Below, one piece after another: positions 8,841 through 16,625 of a stretch of DNA of 64,000 nucleotides. Position numbers and translations under genes: made by a program. The DNA is from Lachnospiraceae bacterium (GTDB lineage: Bacteria > Bacillota > Clostridia > Lachnospirales > Lachnospiraceae). Location of the stretch: contig JAFLSW010000002.1 of NCBI GenBank assembly GCA_022510725.1, positions 1 through 64,000 on the forward strand. The letters run 5' to 3'. Positions within the stretch are counted from its first letter, which is position 1. Every line of letters starts with the position of its first letter. The notes below the pieces were generated by a model. It was not told where the DNA came from. It worked only from the letters and a program-made list of their open reading frames with translations, and did no database searches.

Positions 8841-9923
8841 GTGTCCAGAGTGTATAATTTTTCAGCGGGTCCGGCAGTTTTACCGGAAGAAGTATTAAAA
8901 GAAGCTGCAGAGGAAATGATGGATTATAAAGGGAGCGGCATGTCCGTTATGGAGATGAGCCACCGTTCCAAAGTGTATGATACCATCATCAAAGAGGCGG
9001 AAGCAGACCTGAGAGATCTGATGCAGATTCCCGATAACTACAAAGTACTGTTTTTACAGGGCGGTGCCAGCCAGCAGTTTGCCATGATCCCCATGAACCT
9101 GATGAAAAACAAGAAAGCAGGTTATATCGTAACGGGACAGTGGGCAAAGAAAGCATACCAGGAAGCTAAGATCTACGGTGAGGCTGTCGAGCTTGCTTCC
9201 AGTGCGGACAAGACATTCTCTTATATACCAGACTGCAGCGATCTGGATATTCCGGACGATGTGGACTATGTATATATTTGTGAAAACAATACCATTTACG
9301 GCACCAAATATCACACCCTGCCTGATACCAAGGGACATACCTTAGTAGCAGACCTTTCCTCCTGTTTCTTATCGGAGCCTGTGGATGTGGAAAAATACGG
9401 CGTGATCTATGGCGGCGTACAGAAAAATATCGGACCGGCAGGCGTAGTCATTGTGATCATCAGAGAAGATCTGATCACAGAAGATGTGCTTCCCGGCACA
9501 CCTACCATGCTGCGTTACAAGATCCATGCAGATGCGGACTCCTTATACAACACACCTCCCTGCTATGGTATTTATATCTGTGGCAAGGTGTTTAAATGGT
9601 TAAAGAAGATGGGCGGCCTTTCCGTTATGAAAGAGAAAAACGAAGAAAAGGCCAAGATCTTATATGATTTCCTGGACGAAAGCAAATTGTTCAAAGGCAC
9701 GGTAGTAAAAGAGGATCGTTCCTTAATGAATGTACCTTTTGTTACCGGAAATGAAGAATTGGATGCAAAATTTGTGAAGGAAGCATCCGAAGCCGGCTTT
9801 GTCAACTTAAAGGGACATAGAAGCGTAGGCGGCATGCGTGCCTCCATCTACAACGCTATGCCCAAGGAAGGCGTGGAGAAGCTGGTAGCATTTATGCGGG
9901 AATTTGAAGCAAAGAACGCATAA
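8841..9923 (+). CDS. serC: phosphoserine aminotransferase
   Basis: A 360-residue PLP-dependent transaminase that makes phosphoserine from 3-phosphohydroxypyruvate, the second step of serine synthesis. It begins with the family's YNFSAGPAVLP, contains QGGASQQF for cofactor binding, and has the PLP lysine in YGGVQKNIGPAG. The start is GTG at 8841, directly after AGGAGGG at 8827-8833. It is followed 38 bases later by serA and has its own good promoter, so the two form a serine-synthesis operon. Confidence 0.97.
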   Translation: MSRVYNFSAGPAVLPEEVLKEAAEEMMDYKGSGMSVMEMSHRSKVYDTIIKEAEADLRDLMQIPDNYKVLFLQGGASQQFAMIPMNLMKNKKAGYIVTGQWAKKAYQEAKIYGEAVELASSADKTFSYIPDCSDLDIPDDVDYVYICENNTIYGTKYHTLPDTKGHTLVADLSSCFLSEPVDVEKYGVIYGGVQKNIGPAGVVIVIIREDLITEDVLPGTPTMLRYKIHADADSLYNTPPCYGIYICGKVFKWLKKMGGLSVMKEKNEEKAKILYDFLDESKLFKGTVVKEDRSLMNVPFVTGNEELDAKFVKEASEAGFVNLKGHRSVGGMRASIYNAMPKEGVEKLVAFMREFEAKNA

Positions 9924-9961
9924 AGAAGCGAAGGAAAAACGGAAGAAAGAAGGATAAAGCA

Positions 9962-11125
9962 GTGTATCAGTATTATTGTTTAAATCCCATTGCCAAGATC
10001 GGATTGGATCATTTTGGCGAAGGCTATGCAAAAACCGAAGATGTTAATGATGCGGAAGGCATTTTGGTCCGCAGTGCGGATATGCACGGCATGGAATTCT
10101 CGGACAAGCTCCTTGCAGTAGTAAGAGCCGGTGCAGGTGTCAACAACATTCCTTTGGATGATTGTGCACAGAAAGGAATCGTGGTATTCAATACACCCGG
10201 CGCCAATGCCAATGCGGTAAAGGAACTGGTTCTTTGTGGTATGCTCCTTGCCTGCAGAGATGTCACAGGCGGCATTGACTGGGTAAAAGGCCAGCAGGAT
10301 AATGCGGATGTGGCAAAGGCAGCTGAGAAGGAAAAGAAAAAATTTGCCGGAACAGAGATCATGGGCAAAAAGCTGGGTATTATCGGACTGGGTGCCATCG
10401 GTGTAAAGGTGGCAAATGCTGCAAGGCATCTGGGCATGGAAGTATACGGCTATGACCCTTATCTTTCCGTAGATGCGGCATGGAATTTAAGCCGGGATGT
10501 CAAACATGTACTGGATGTAACGGAGATCTATAAAGAGTGTGATTTCATCACCGTTCATGTACCTGCCTTAGACAGCACCAAGGGCATGATCAACAGCGAG
10601 ACCATCGACATGATGAAGGATGGTGTGGTGATCTTAAACTTTGCAAGAGATGTGCTCTGCAAGGAAGAGGATGTGTTAAAGGGCATTGCATCCGGTAAGA
10701 TCCGCAAATATGTAACAGACTTCCCCAATACCATTACAACAGGCAAGGAAGGCTGTATCGTAACACCTCATATCGGCGCTTCCACAGAGGAATCTGAGGA
10801 CAATTGTGCTGTTATGGGCGTAAAGGAAATGAAAGACTATCTGGAAAACGGCAACATCAAGAACAGCGTAAATTATCCCGCATTGGATATGGGCGTATGC
10901 GACCAAGCAGGAAGAATAGCCGTATTCCATAAGAATATTGCCAACATGATCACAAAGTTAGCGGCTGCTTTTGGTGATGAGGGTATCAATATCTCCGATA
11001 TGAGCAATAAGTCCAGAGGTGACTATGCGGTATCCATGTTTGATGTTGAGGCACCTGCTACGGATGAGGTGATCAAAAAGCTTTCTGCTGTTGATGGGGT
11101 ATTCCGGGTAAGAGTGGTAAAATAA
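9962..11125 (+). CDS. serA: D-3-phosphoglycerate dehydrogenase, ACT-domain form
   Basis: A 387-residue NAD-dependent dehydrogenase for the first step of serine synthesis. It has the Rossmann stretch GLGAIGVKVANAARHLGMEVYGYDPY, the catalytic Arg in NFARD, and the catalytic His in TPHIGASTEESEDN. A C-terminal ACT domain (about residues 318-387) is likely to sense serine for feedback inhibition. The start is GTG at 9962 after AGAAAGAAGG. It is followed by a terminator at 11155, which closes the operon and the conserved block before the accessory island. Confidence 0.95.
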   Translation: MYQYYCLNPIAKIGLDHFGEGYAKTEDVNDAEGILVRSADMHGMEFSDKLLAVVRAGAGVNNIPLDDCAQKGIVVFNTPGANANAVKELVLCGMLLACRDVTGGIDWVKGQQDNADVAKAAEKEKKKFAGTEIMGKKLGIIGLGAIGVKVANAARHLGMEVYGYDPYLSVDAAWNLSRDVKHVLDVTEIYKECDFITVHVPALDSTKGMINSETIDMMKDGVVILNFARDVLCKEEDVLKGIASGKIRKYVTDFPNTITTGKEGCIVTPHIGASTEESEDNCAVMGVKEMKDYLENGNIKNSVNYPALDMGVCDQAGRIAVFHKNIANMITKLAAAFGDEGINISDMSNKSRGDYAVSMFDVEAPATDEVIKKLSAVDGVFRVRVVK

Positions 11126-11154
11126 AAGTATTGGAAATTGATATGATAAGTGTG

Positions 11155-11186
11155 GGAGCAGTCTGATTCAGGCTGCTTCTTTTTTG
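11155..11186 (+). terminator. terminator of serC-serA
   Basis: GGAGCAGTCTGA pairs with TCAGGCTGCTTC (11155-11166 with 11168-11179, tip bases unpaired), followed by a run of T at 11180-11185. It lies 30 bases after the serA stop. Confidence 0.75.
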
Positions 11187-11217
11187 GTAAAAATTAGTTT
11201 GGGGAATGTGCTATATA

Positions 11218-11420
11218 ATCCTCAGTGGGACTGTTTTTTGAAACCAATAAGCCTTTTGGGAAAATCTGATCCGCCCATATCAGAAGCTAATGCAACAGTT
11301 CATTCCAATAACTCGCTTCGCTCAAACAGGATTGGAATGAACTGTAAGCTTCTTCTATGTGCAGATCGATTTTTCACAAAAGAGCTTATAAGGTTTTCAA
11401 AAAACAGTCCCACTGAGGAT
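11218..11420. repeat. ~203-bp near-perfect palindromic element, copy 1
   Basis: The two halves, 11218-11309 and 11331-11420, are near-complementary along their whole length and enclose a 21-base loop (11310-11330) containing CTCGCTTCGCTC. The inner arm ACAGTTCATTCCAAT is perfect; the outer ends ATCCTCAGTGGGACTG and its complement also match. A second copy in opposite orientation lies at 21115-21318. The element carries no credible gene; an open frame across it only follows the repeat. I infer a non-autonomous mobile or structural repeat; the family is not known to me. Confidence 0.8.
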
Positions 11421-11598
11421 AGATAGTGTATTTTATCAAATAATACAAAAAAGAAACTTGTGAAATGGCTGAGCCGGGCGTATATCATTTAAGAGGTAAT
11501 AGGCCTTAATGGCTTGAAATGTATGGTTGGATATTATATATTTTAGATATATAAATGAGAATTTATATATATTAATTTCATTGGGAGAGTATCAAATC

Positions 11599-12183
11599 AT
11601 GAATGCTAATATACCAAGGCCCTGTAATCAAGAGGTAAAAAAATATTTGGTTTTATGGGATTCTCTCGATAATTATGTTTTGCAGGAAAGAAGTTTAGAT
11701 AAACTTTTTATAGAAACCTTTCCCAATAATACCGAGATAGAAGATATCTTGATAAAAGCAAGTGCATTAAATGATTTCTACAGCACAAATATTTTTTCGA
11801 TTTTTTCAGTAGCAAAACACATTTTAAGTTTAGATATCGATAAAAGATTAAAAACAGGAGATACTACCTTAGTTTCTGAAATTGCCAATGTTGAGATAAA
11901 AGGGAAGAAGAAAGTATTTTATTCATTTGCTACTAAATATTGTTCACATCATAATCCAATAGATTTTCCAATATATGATTCATATGTAGATAAGATTTTA
12001 ATGTATTTTAAAAGAAAGGATAAGTTTGAAAGTTTTAAGCAGGCTGATTTGAAAGATTATTCAGCTTTTAAAAACATATTATTAAAATTTGCAGAATTTT
12101 ATGATATCACTACTTACAATCTGAAAGATATAGATAGATATCTATGGCAACTTGGGAAAAAGTATTTTCCTAATAAGTATTGA
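11599..12183 (+). CDS. hypothetical protein, AT-rich gene
   Basis: A 194-residue protein I do not recognise with certainty. It is hydrophilic, mostly helical in appearance, without signal peptide or membrane segment. The central stretch FATKYCSHHNPIDFPIYDSYV resembles a motif I associate with helix-hairpin-helix/OGG-like proteins carried on mobile elements, but this is memory-based and unproven. ATG 11599 follows TTGGGAGAG at 11580-11588. Base composition is much richer in A+T than the flanking serA and leuS genes, pointing to recent acquisition. It is the first gene inside the palindrome-bracketed island. Confidence 0.65.
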   Translation: MNANIPRPCNQEVKKYLVLWDSLDNYVLQERSLDKLFIETFPNNTEIEDILIKASALNDFYSTNIFSIFSVAKHILSLDIDKRLKTGDTTLVSEIANVEIKGKKKVFYSFATKYCSHHNPIDFPIYDSYVDKILMYFKRKDKFESFKQADLKDYSAFKNILLKFAEFYDITTYNLKDIDRYLWQLGKKYFPNKY

Positions 12184-12231
12184 TTACTAAAATTGATAGT
12201 ATATAAATCGGTAGTTGTGGAGGTAATTATA

Positions 12232-12546
12232 GTGAATGAATTTAACGAATATGTACATGAGTGTTTTTCTGTAGCCGGTGATATTGTCATAAAATCCATG
12301 ATGGGCGGATACCTTGTGTACCTTAACGGTAAACTGATAGGCGATATTGGAGATGGGGAACTATTTTTAAAGAGAACGCCGACATCGGACAGACTTCTTG
12401 AAGACTCAGAACTGCGTTATCCTTATGAAGGTTCAAAGACGCTGATGCATGTATTCGACAAATTTGAAGATTCAGATTTGATTGCAGAATTACTGGGAGG
12501 CATGTATGCGGAACTGCCCGAAAAGAAACCAAAGAAAGCCAAATGA
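12232..12546 (+). CDS. TfoX N-terminal domain-like protein
   Basis: A 104-residue single-domain protein resembling the TfoX/Sxy N-terminal domain: a short helix, then MMGGYLVYLNGKLIGDIGDGELFLKRT, a segment ending in YPYEGSKTLMHVF, and LIAELLGGMYAELP. The TfoX C-terminal domain found in competence regulators is absent, as is usual for stand-alone proteins of this type whose function is unknown. The start is GTG 12232 with TGGAGG at 12218-12223. The tail is lysine-rich (KKPKKAK). Confidence 0.7.
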   Translation: MNEFNEYVHECFSVAGDIVIKSMMGGYLVYLNGKLIGDIGDGELFLKRTPTSDRLLEDSELRYPYEGSKTLMHVFDKFEDSDLIAELLGGMYAELPEKKPKKAK

Positions 12547-12604
12547 GATTGATAAATTCTAAGTTGTGGTGCTGGGCAAATTCAAATTTGCGGAGGGGAA
12601 GGCA

Positions 12605-12997
12605 TTGGATATATTATTATCTATTGCGATTGTAGTGGCAGTCTTTGCTGTTATATATATATTATATTGCCAAGGTTTTGCAGTATTGAGGAGAACTGCT
12701 GCAATTATATTTGTGTTTCGTCACGGCAAAAATGCAGATAGAGCAACATTGGATTCCTGTACAGGCTGGGTTAAGCATGTAGGAAGATTTCGTGAAAGTA
12801 AGACATACGAGTTCTTCTTTGATGCACAATTGTCAAAAGGAAATGTGGAAGTAATTCTGTTGGATCGGAAAAAGCAACAGTTAATGAAATTAAATCCGCA
12901 GTCTATCATATGCAAAATAGAACTAGATGCAAGAAATAGATATTATTTGTGCTGGGAATTTAAAGATGCCACTGGTAAGTGTGAGTTGCGTTGGTAA
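12605..12997 (+). CDS. small membrane protein, unknown
   Basis: About 130 residues with an N-terminal membrane helix (LLSIAIVVAVFAVIYILYC) followed by a basic soluble part of probable beta structure, ending CWEFKDATGKCELRW. I chose the TTG at 12605 because GGAGGGG stands at 12592-12598; a GTG at 12566 is in frame but has no ribosome site. No recognised family. It belongs to a run of small membrane proteins in the island. Confidence 0.55.
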   Translation: MDILLSIAIVVAVFAVIYILYCQGFAVLRRTAAIIFVFRHGKNADRATLDSCTGWVKHVGRFRESKTYEFFFDAQLSKGNVEVILLDRKKQQLMKLNPQSIICKIELDARNRYYLCWEFKDATGKCELRW

Positions 12998-13029
12998 GAG
13001 GAAGCGGTACTTGATGAAAAGGAAATAGG

Positions 13030-13266
13030 ATGATAAACTTTTTATATATATTAATAAATCGAGATGTTAAAACGATAGGCAAGCATATCAATAATGCACT
13101 TAAGGAAGAAGTAGATATGTCAACTGTTGCAAAATTTGCGACAGTTCAGTTGGAAGGGGACAGGGAAGTTAAAAGAAATATCAAACACTATAATTTAGAA
13201 TTGTTTGAAATGATGTCTGGTATAATCAGAGCAATTAAGAAAGAGTCGGTGGAGGTATCAATATGA
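13030..13266 (+). pseudogene. remnant of a RhuM-family (virulence protein RhuM) gene
   Basis: A 78-residue open frame whose middle part, TIGKHINNALKEE followed by STVAKFATVQLEGDREV and NIKHYNLE, lines up with the DNA-binding-like N-terminal region of RhuM family proteins (typically ISKHIKNIFEEGEL ... VVAKFATTASDGK ... HYNLD). Intact RhuM proteins run for about 300 residues or more and continue with IISVGYRV; here the match stops at HYNLE and a short unrelated tail ends the frame. I read it as a truncated fragment left by a mobile element. The stop overlaps the next gene's start (ATGA at 13263), so it may still be translated. Confidence 0.55.
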
Positions 13267-13589
13267 CCGGTAGGATAATCGGTTTTCTGATATGGAGCGC
13301 TATCGGATGTCTATTTGTATGTTTGGCCATATACGCATGTCTTTCCAAGAAACCTGTGGGGTTTTGGGCCAATGCAGATGTATTTGAGGTTTCGGATATC
13401 AAAAAATATAACCATGCTGTAGCAAAACTATTTTGTATATTTGGTATCGTGCTGATCATATTAGGAATCCCTTTGCTTGCAGGACAAAATTCCGGATGGA
13501 TACTGCTTTCGGTTGCAGGAGTTATGATAGAAAGTATTGTTGCTATGGCTGTCTATTCACTTGTAATTGAAAAGAAATATAAAAAGTAA
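13263..13589 (+). CDS. small membrane protein, DUF3784-like
   Basis: A 108-residue protein with three hydrophobic helices (about residues 5-27, 53-75, 77-100) and the short motif KKPVGFWAN..FEVSDIKKYNHAVAKL, which is common in Firmicutes proteins annotated DUF3784. Function unknown. The ATG overlaps the stop of the upstream remnant by four bases and has GGTGGAGG at 13249-13256. The family assignment is from memory and moderate only. Confidence 0.6.
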   Translation: MTGRIIGFLIWSAIGCLFVCLAIYACLSKKPVGFWANADVFEVSDIKKYNHAVAKLFCIFGIVLIILGIPLLAGQNSGWILLSVAGVMIESIVAMAVYSLVIEKKYKK

Positions 13590-13623
13590 GCTAATATATA
13601 CAAAATGATAAAGGAGAAAAAAT

Positions 13624-14073
13624 ATGTCACCAATAGGAATTGCCTTAATTGTAGGATTTATTGTTATTTTAGTTCTTTGCATTATGATCGACAAGAAGGG
13701 AAATGAAAAATTCAGGATTATGATAGAGGAAACATATCCTCTGGTAGAGACCTTTGGCTCCTTCTATGTCACAAATAATGGAGAAATATTGCATGAGCTT
13801 GTCTCCGGCACAGTGCTGGGATATAAGAAATGGAATATCAGTGACATTGCTTATATTGCTACTCATAGAGGCCAGTTTTCTTTTTTGGACAAGGATAAAA
13901 AGGCTATGCGCGGTGAGTATTTAACTCCCTCTAAGAAGAAATATTTAAAAGAAAAGGCCTACACTTCTTTCGATATTGAAATGAGTCAGGTAAATGATTT
14001 TGTTGCCTTTCTGAAAAAGTATGGAACCCATATTCAGCACATGGAAAGTGGAAAAGTAGTTGAGGATAAATAA
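13624..14073 (+). CDS. single-pass membrane protein, unknown
   Basis: A 149-residue protein with one N-terminal membrane helix (IGIALIVGFIVILVLCIMI) and a soluble cytoplasmic-type domain of mixed structure. I do not recognise a family. ATG 13624 follows AAAGGAG at 13610-13616. It is nine bases from the next membrane protein and probably co-transcribed with it. Confidence 0.6.
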   Translation: MSPIGIALIVGFIVILVLCIMIDKKGNEKFRIMIEETYPLVETFGSFYVTNNGEILHELVSGTVLGYKKWNISDIAYIATHRGQFSFLDKDKKAMRGEYLTPSKKKYLKEKAYTSFDIEMSQVNDFVAFLKKYGTHIQHMESGKVVEDK

Positions 14074-14081
14074 AGAAACTT

Positions 14082-14591
14082 ATGAGAGCAGGTTTTAACA
14101 TACTTGACAGGAATGAGAAGATCCGTATCAGTATATTTACGATCATCACGGTGATCGTGACAGTGTTTGCCGCCCTGTATGTTTGGGAGTGGTGTGGGCT
14201 TTTTGAAGAACCGCTCATAAGCACAGGAGATGGAGATATCATCATTGACGGTGAAAACTTCAATTGGTTCTTTGATCTTATGGCATCCGGTATGAATGGG
14301 CTGCTTGTATTGATCAATGGAGCAGCTTATATCGGATTTTTGTTTGTGATGGATCTGTTAGCTTATGGTCTATTCAGAGCGTTTGCATTCCGAAAAACGA
14401 ATTTTGCAGGTGAAGCCGAATACCTTTTTGCAAAGCGGGTGCTGGCTGTTATATTGATCGTTGGCATTGTGATCTCGCTTTTGCTGGCCCGCTTTCGTTT
14501 TCTGATCTTTATTGCATTGCTTATATTTCCTATATGGCTTTTTGGATATTTGTTTTATATTTTGCCTTTAAAACATAAAAGGGAAAAATAA
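14082..14591 (+). CDS. multi-pass membrane protein, unknown
   Basis: A 169-residue protein with about four membrane helices (near residues 16-36, 70-92, 118-136, 139-162) and a short acidic loop STGDGDIIIDGENFN. No family recognised. The start ATG at 14082 follows AATAAAGAAACTT, a poor ribosome site, so the exact start is uncertain. It precedes the GntR/ABC operon, which has its own promoter beginning only six bases after this gene's stop. Confidence 0.55.
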   Translation: MRAGFNILDRNEKIRISIFTIITVIVTVFAALYVWEWCGLFEEPLISTGDGDIIIDGENFNWFFDLMASGMNGLLVLINGAAYIGFLFVMDLLAYGLFRAFAFRKTNFAGEAEYLFAKRVLAVILIVGIVISLLLARFRFLIFIALLIFPIWLFGYLFYILPLKHKREK

Positions 14592-14596
14592 ATCTA

Positions 14597-14626
14597 TTGA
14601 CAAGTCTCTATCTCACATGTCATACT
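14597..14626 (+). promoter_or_regulatory. promoter of the YtrA-type GntR/ABC operon
   Basis: TTGACA (14597-14602), an 18-base spacer, and CATACT (14621-14626) with an extended TG at 14618-14619. A partial inverted repeat ACTGT ... ACAGT (14623-14649) overlaps the -10 and start region and could be the operator for the regulator encoded next. Confidence 0.65.
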
Positions 14627-14665
14627 GTATATATCTTAATATTAACAGTTGAAAAGGTACCCCTT

Positions 14666-15037
14666 ATGAAAATTATAATTAAGAATAAATCCGAACTGCC
14701 TATCTACGAGCAGATCGAAGAGCAGATCAAGGCACAGATCTTAGAGGGCAAGATCACAGAGGATGAGCAGCTGCCGTCCATCAGACAACTTGCCAGAGAC
14801 TTAAAAATCAGTGTCATCACCACTACAAGAGCCTATAATGACCTGGCGGAGGAAGGTTTTATTATCTCTGTCACAGGCAAGGGATATTTTGTTGCGCCAA
14901 GGAACAATGAATTGTTGCGGGAGCGGATGCTTTGTGAAATGGAAGAGGGGCTGGAAAAGGCTGTGGTAAACGGTAGAAATGCAGGTCTTTCCGATGAAGA
15001 GATTGCAGATGCGCTGAAAAGATTTATGGAGGAATGA
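14666..15037 (+). CDS. GntR-family transcriptional regulator, YtrA subfamily
   Basis: A 123-residue regulator. The N-terminal winged helix-turn-helix is clear: PIYEQIEEQIKAQILEG ... LPSIRQLARDLKISVITTTRAYNDLAEEGFI, then a short helical C-terminal tail for dimerisation. The small size and the ABC genes that follow place it in the YtrA subfamily, whose members repress their own ABC operon and respond to envelope stress or cell-wall antibiotics. ATG 14666 is chosen because it matches the family start, though the ribosome site (AAAAGGT) is modest. Its TGA overlaps the ABC gene's leader. Confidence 0.88.
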   Translation: MKIIIKNKSELPIYEQIEEQIKAQILEGKITEDEQLPSIRQLARDLKISVITTTRAYNDLAEEGFIISVTGKGYFVAPRNNELLRERMLCEMEEGLEKAVVNGRNAGLSDEEIADALKRFMEE

Positions 15038-15039
15038 AG

Positions 15040-15924
15040 ATGGAGAATATTCTTGAGATCACAGAACTGAACAAGAGCTACGAAGGCTTTTCCCTAAAGG
15101 ATGTCAGCTTTTCACTGCCCAAGGGATATATCATGGGATTTGTGGGGCAGAACGGTTCGGGCAAGACTACGACCATTCGTTCCGTGCTGAATATGGCAAA
15201 GATTGATAGCGGGAAGATCAGCGTATTCGGAATGGACAGCGTAACAGATACCATTGCCATTAAGGAACGGCTGGGAGTGGTATTTGACAGCCTTTACCTT
15301 GCCAATCATTTGAATGTAAAACAGGTGCAGGATCAGCTTAAGCCGTTTTACAAAGACTGGAACAGTGATGAATTTTTGCGCAGGATCAAGGAGTTTGATC
15401 TGCCGGAGGGCAAGAAGATCGGTACATTTTCCAAGGGCATGAAAATGAAGCTGATGATAGCGGTGGCCCTGTCTCACAATGCAGAACTGATCATTCTTGA
15501 TGAGCCTACCAGCGGACTGGACCCGGTTGCCCGTGATGAACTTTTGGATATTCTTGCCGAGTACATGGAGGATGAAAACCGGGGTGTGCTGTTTTCCACT
15601 CATATCACCGCCGATGTAGAGCGGATTGCCGATTATGTGACCATACTCCACAACGGCAGAGTATGGTTTACAGGGACCAAGGACGATCTGTGTGAAAGCT
15701 ATGCAGTGATCAAGGGGGCGAAAGAGGATATCCCTTCTGATGTCAGAGAAAAATGCATCGGTTTCCATGGCTATCGCAACGGTTTTGATGCATTGATGAA
15801 AAGTGAGGATCTGGATCAAGTGCCCCGGTCTATAGAGATTGAAAAAGCAAGTATTGATGAGATATTGGTCTACATTGCAAAGGAGGATAAGAGTGAAAGA
15901 CATTCTGAAAATGATACGGTTTGA
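15040..15924 (+). CDS. ABC transporter ATP-binding protein (YtrB-like)
   Basis: A 294-residue ATPase with Walker A GQNGSGKTT (near residue 38), a divergent signature FSKGMKMKLMIAVALS, Walker B LIILDEPTSGLDP and the switch His in STHITADVERIADY. The 3' part continues past the core domain by about 70 residues, as in YtrB/BcrA-type exporters. ATG 15040 fits GGAGGA at 15028-15033; ATG 15034 would be too close. It is translationally coupled to the GntR gene upstream, and the permease gene's GTG start overlaps its last 32 bases. Confidence 0.92.
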   Translation: MENILEITELNKSYEGFSLKDVSFSLPKGYIMGFVGQNGSGKTTTIRSVLNMAKIDSGKISVFGMDSVTDTIAIKERLGVVFDSLYLANHLNVKQVQDQLKPFYKDWNSDEFLRRIKEFDLPEGKKIGTFSKGMKMKLMIAVALSHNAELIILDEPTSGLDPVARDELLDILAEYMEDENRGVLFSTHITADVERIADYVTILHNGRVWFTGTKDDLCESYAVIKGAKEDIPSDVREKCIGFHGYRNGFDALMKSEDLDQVPRSIEIEKASIDEILVYIAKEDKSERHSENDTV

Positions 15925-16615
15925 TTTTGTATCCGTCAGGTCACTTACCCTTCCTTATGTGATGGGATTTGTTATTCTCAGCTTTCTATTGGCCTTGTTT
16001 GGAATCCCTTTGGGGGTATTTTGTGTTGCTGCGATTCTGGCGATTTTTGGACCTGTACAGGAATTGGCTAATTCGGATACCAGAAAAATATACGGCATCC
16101 TGCCTGTCTCCGGGGCGGCAGTAACAAGGGCAGCGTTTTTGGAACTGATCCTTCCGTTGTTTGCAGGAGAAATGCTTTCCTTTGTATTTTTGTTCATTAG
16201 CAGATCATCGAAGCTGTATCACATCTTTCCGGGGAGCATCGGTGACATTATCGGAAGTCTGTTTGACCTTTCACAAAGTGACAGGGGGATTTCTTTTGAG
16301 GGATTATGTGCCATATTGATGGCAGTATCTGTATATCTTTGCATTTTGGCAGCTTTTTTGGAGATGGCTGCCCGGATATACGGATATGAAAGCAATATGA
16401 GAAATCTGATGACGGCGATCTTCACCGTAGCAGTTCCTGCAGTTGTTATAGTGCTCGTTATAAAAGGGATCATACCCCCTGTTTGGAGATGGGTGCTCGC
16501 TTGGTCGATTTGGGGAAAAGGTCTCTTATTCCTAGGTTTGCATATTATTGCAGCAGGACTGGGCGCATTGTTTTGCGAGATCGCTGTCAAAAAGACGGCA
16601 GACTTTGAAATATAG
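15893..16615 (+). CDS. ABC-2 type permease, first subunit
   Basis: A 240-residue integral membrane protein with about six hydrophobic helices, starting KDILKMIRFDFVSVRSLTLPYVMGF. It is taken as the permease partner of the preceding ATPase from its position and topology. The start is GTG 15893 preceded by AGGAGG at 15881-15886 and overlapping the ATPase gene. The domain after the first two helices holds PVQELANSDTRKIYGILPVSG, reminiscent of the cytoplasmic loop in ABC-2 permeases of this size. Confidence 0.8.
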   Translation: MKDILKMIRFDFVSVRSLTLPYVMGFVILSFLLALFGIPLGVFCVAAILAIFGPVQELANSDTRKIYGILPVSGAAVTRAAFLELILPLFAGEMLSFVFLFISRSSKLYHIFPGSIGDIIGSLFDLSQSDRGISFEGLCAILMAVSVYLCILAAFLEMAARIYGYESNMRNLMTAIFTVAVPAVVIVLVIKGIIPPVWRWVLAWSIWGKGLLFLGLHIIAAGLGALFCEIAVKKTADFEI

Positions 16616-16625
16616 GGGGTTGTGT

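Noticed and set aside
11184-11426. 80-codon open frame over palindrome copy 1
   Set aside because: It follows the palindrome itself; no ribosome site, no protein-like pattern.
15112-15903. 263-codon minus-strand frame
   Set aside because: It lies fully within the ABC ATPase gene on the opposite strand, and the plus-strand reading has all Walker motifs.
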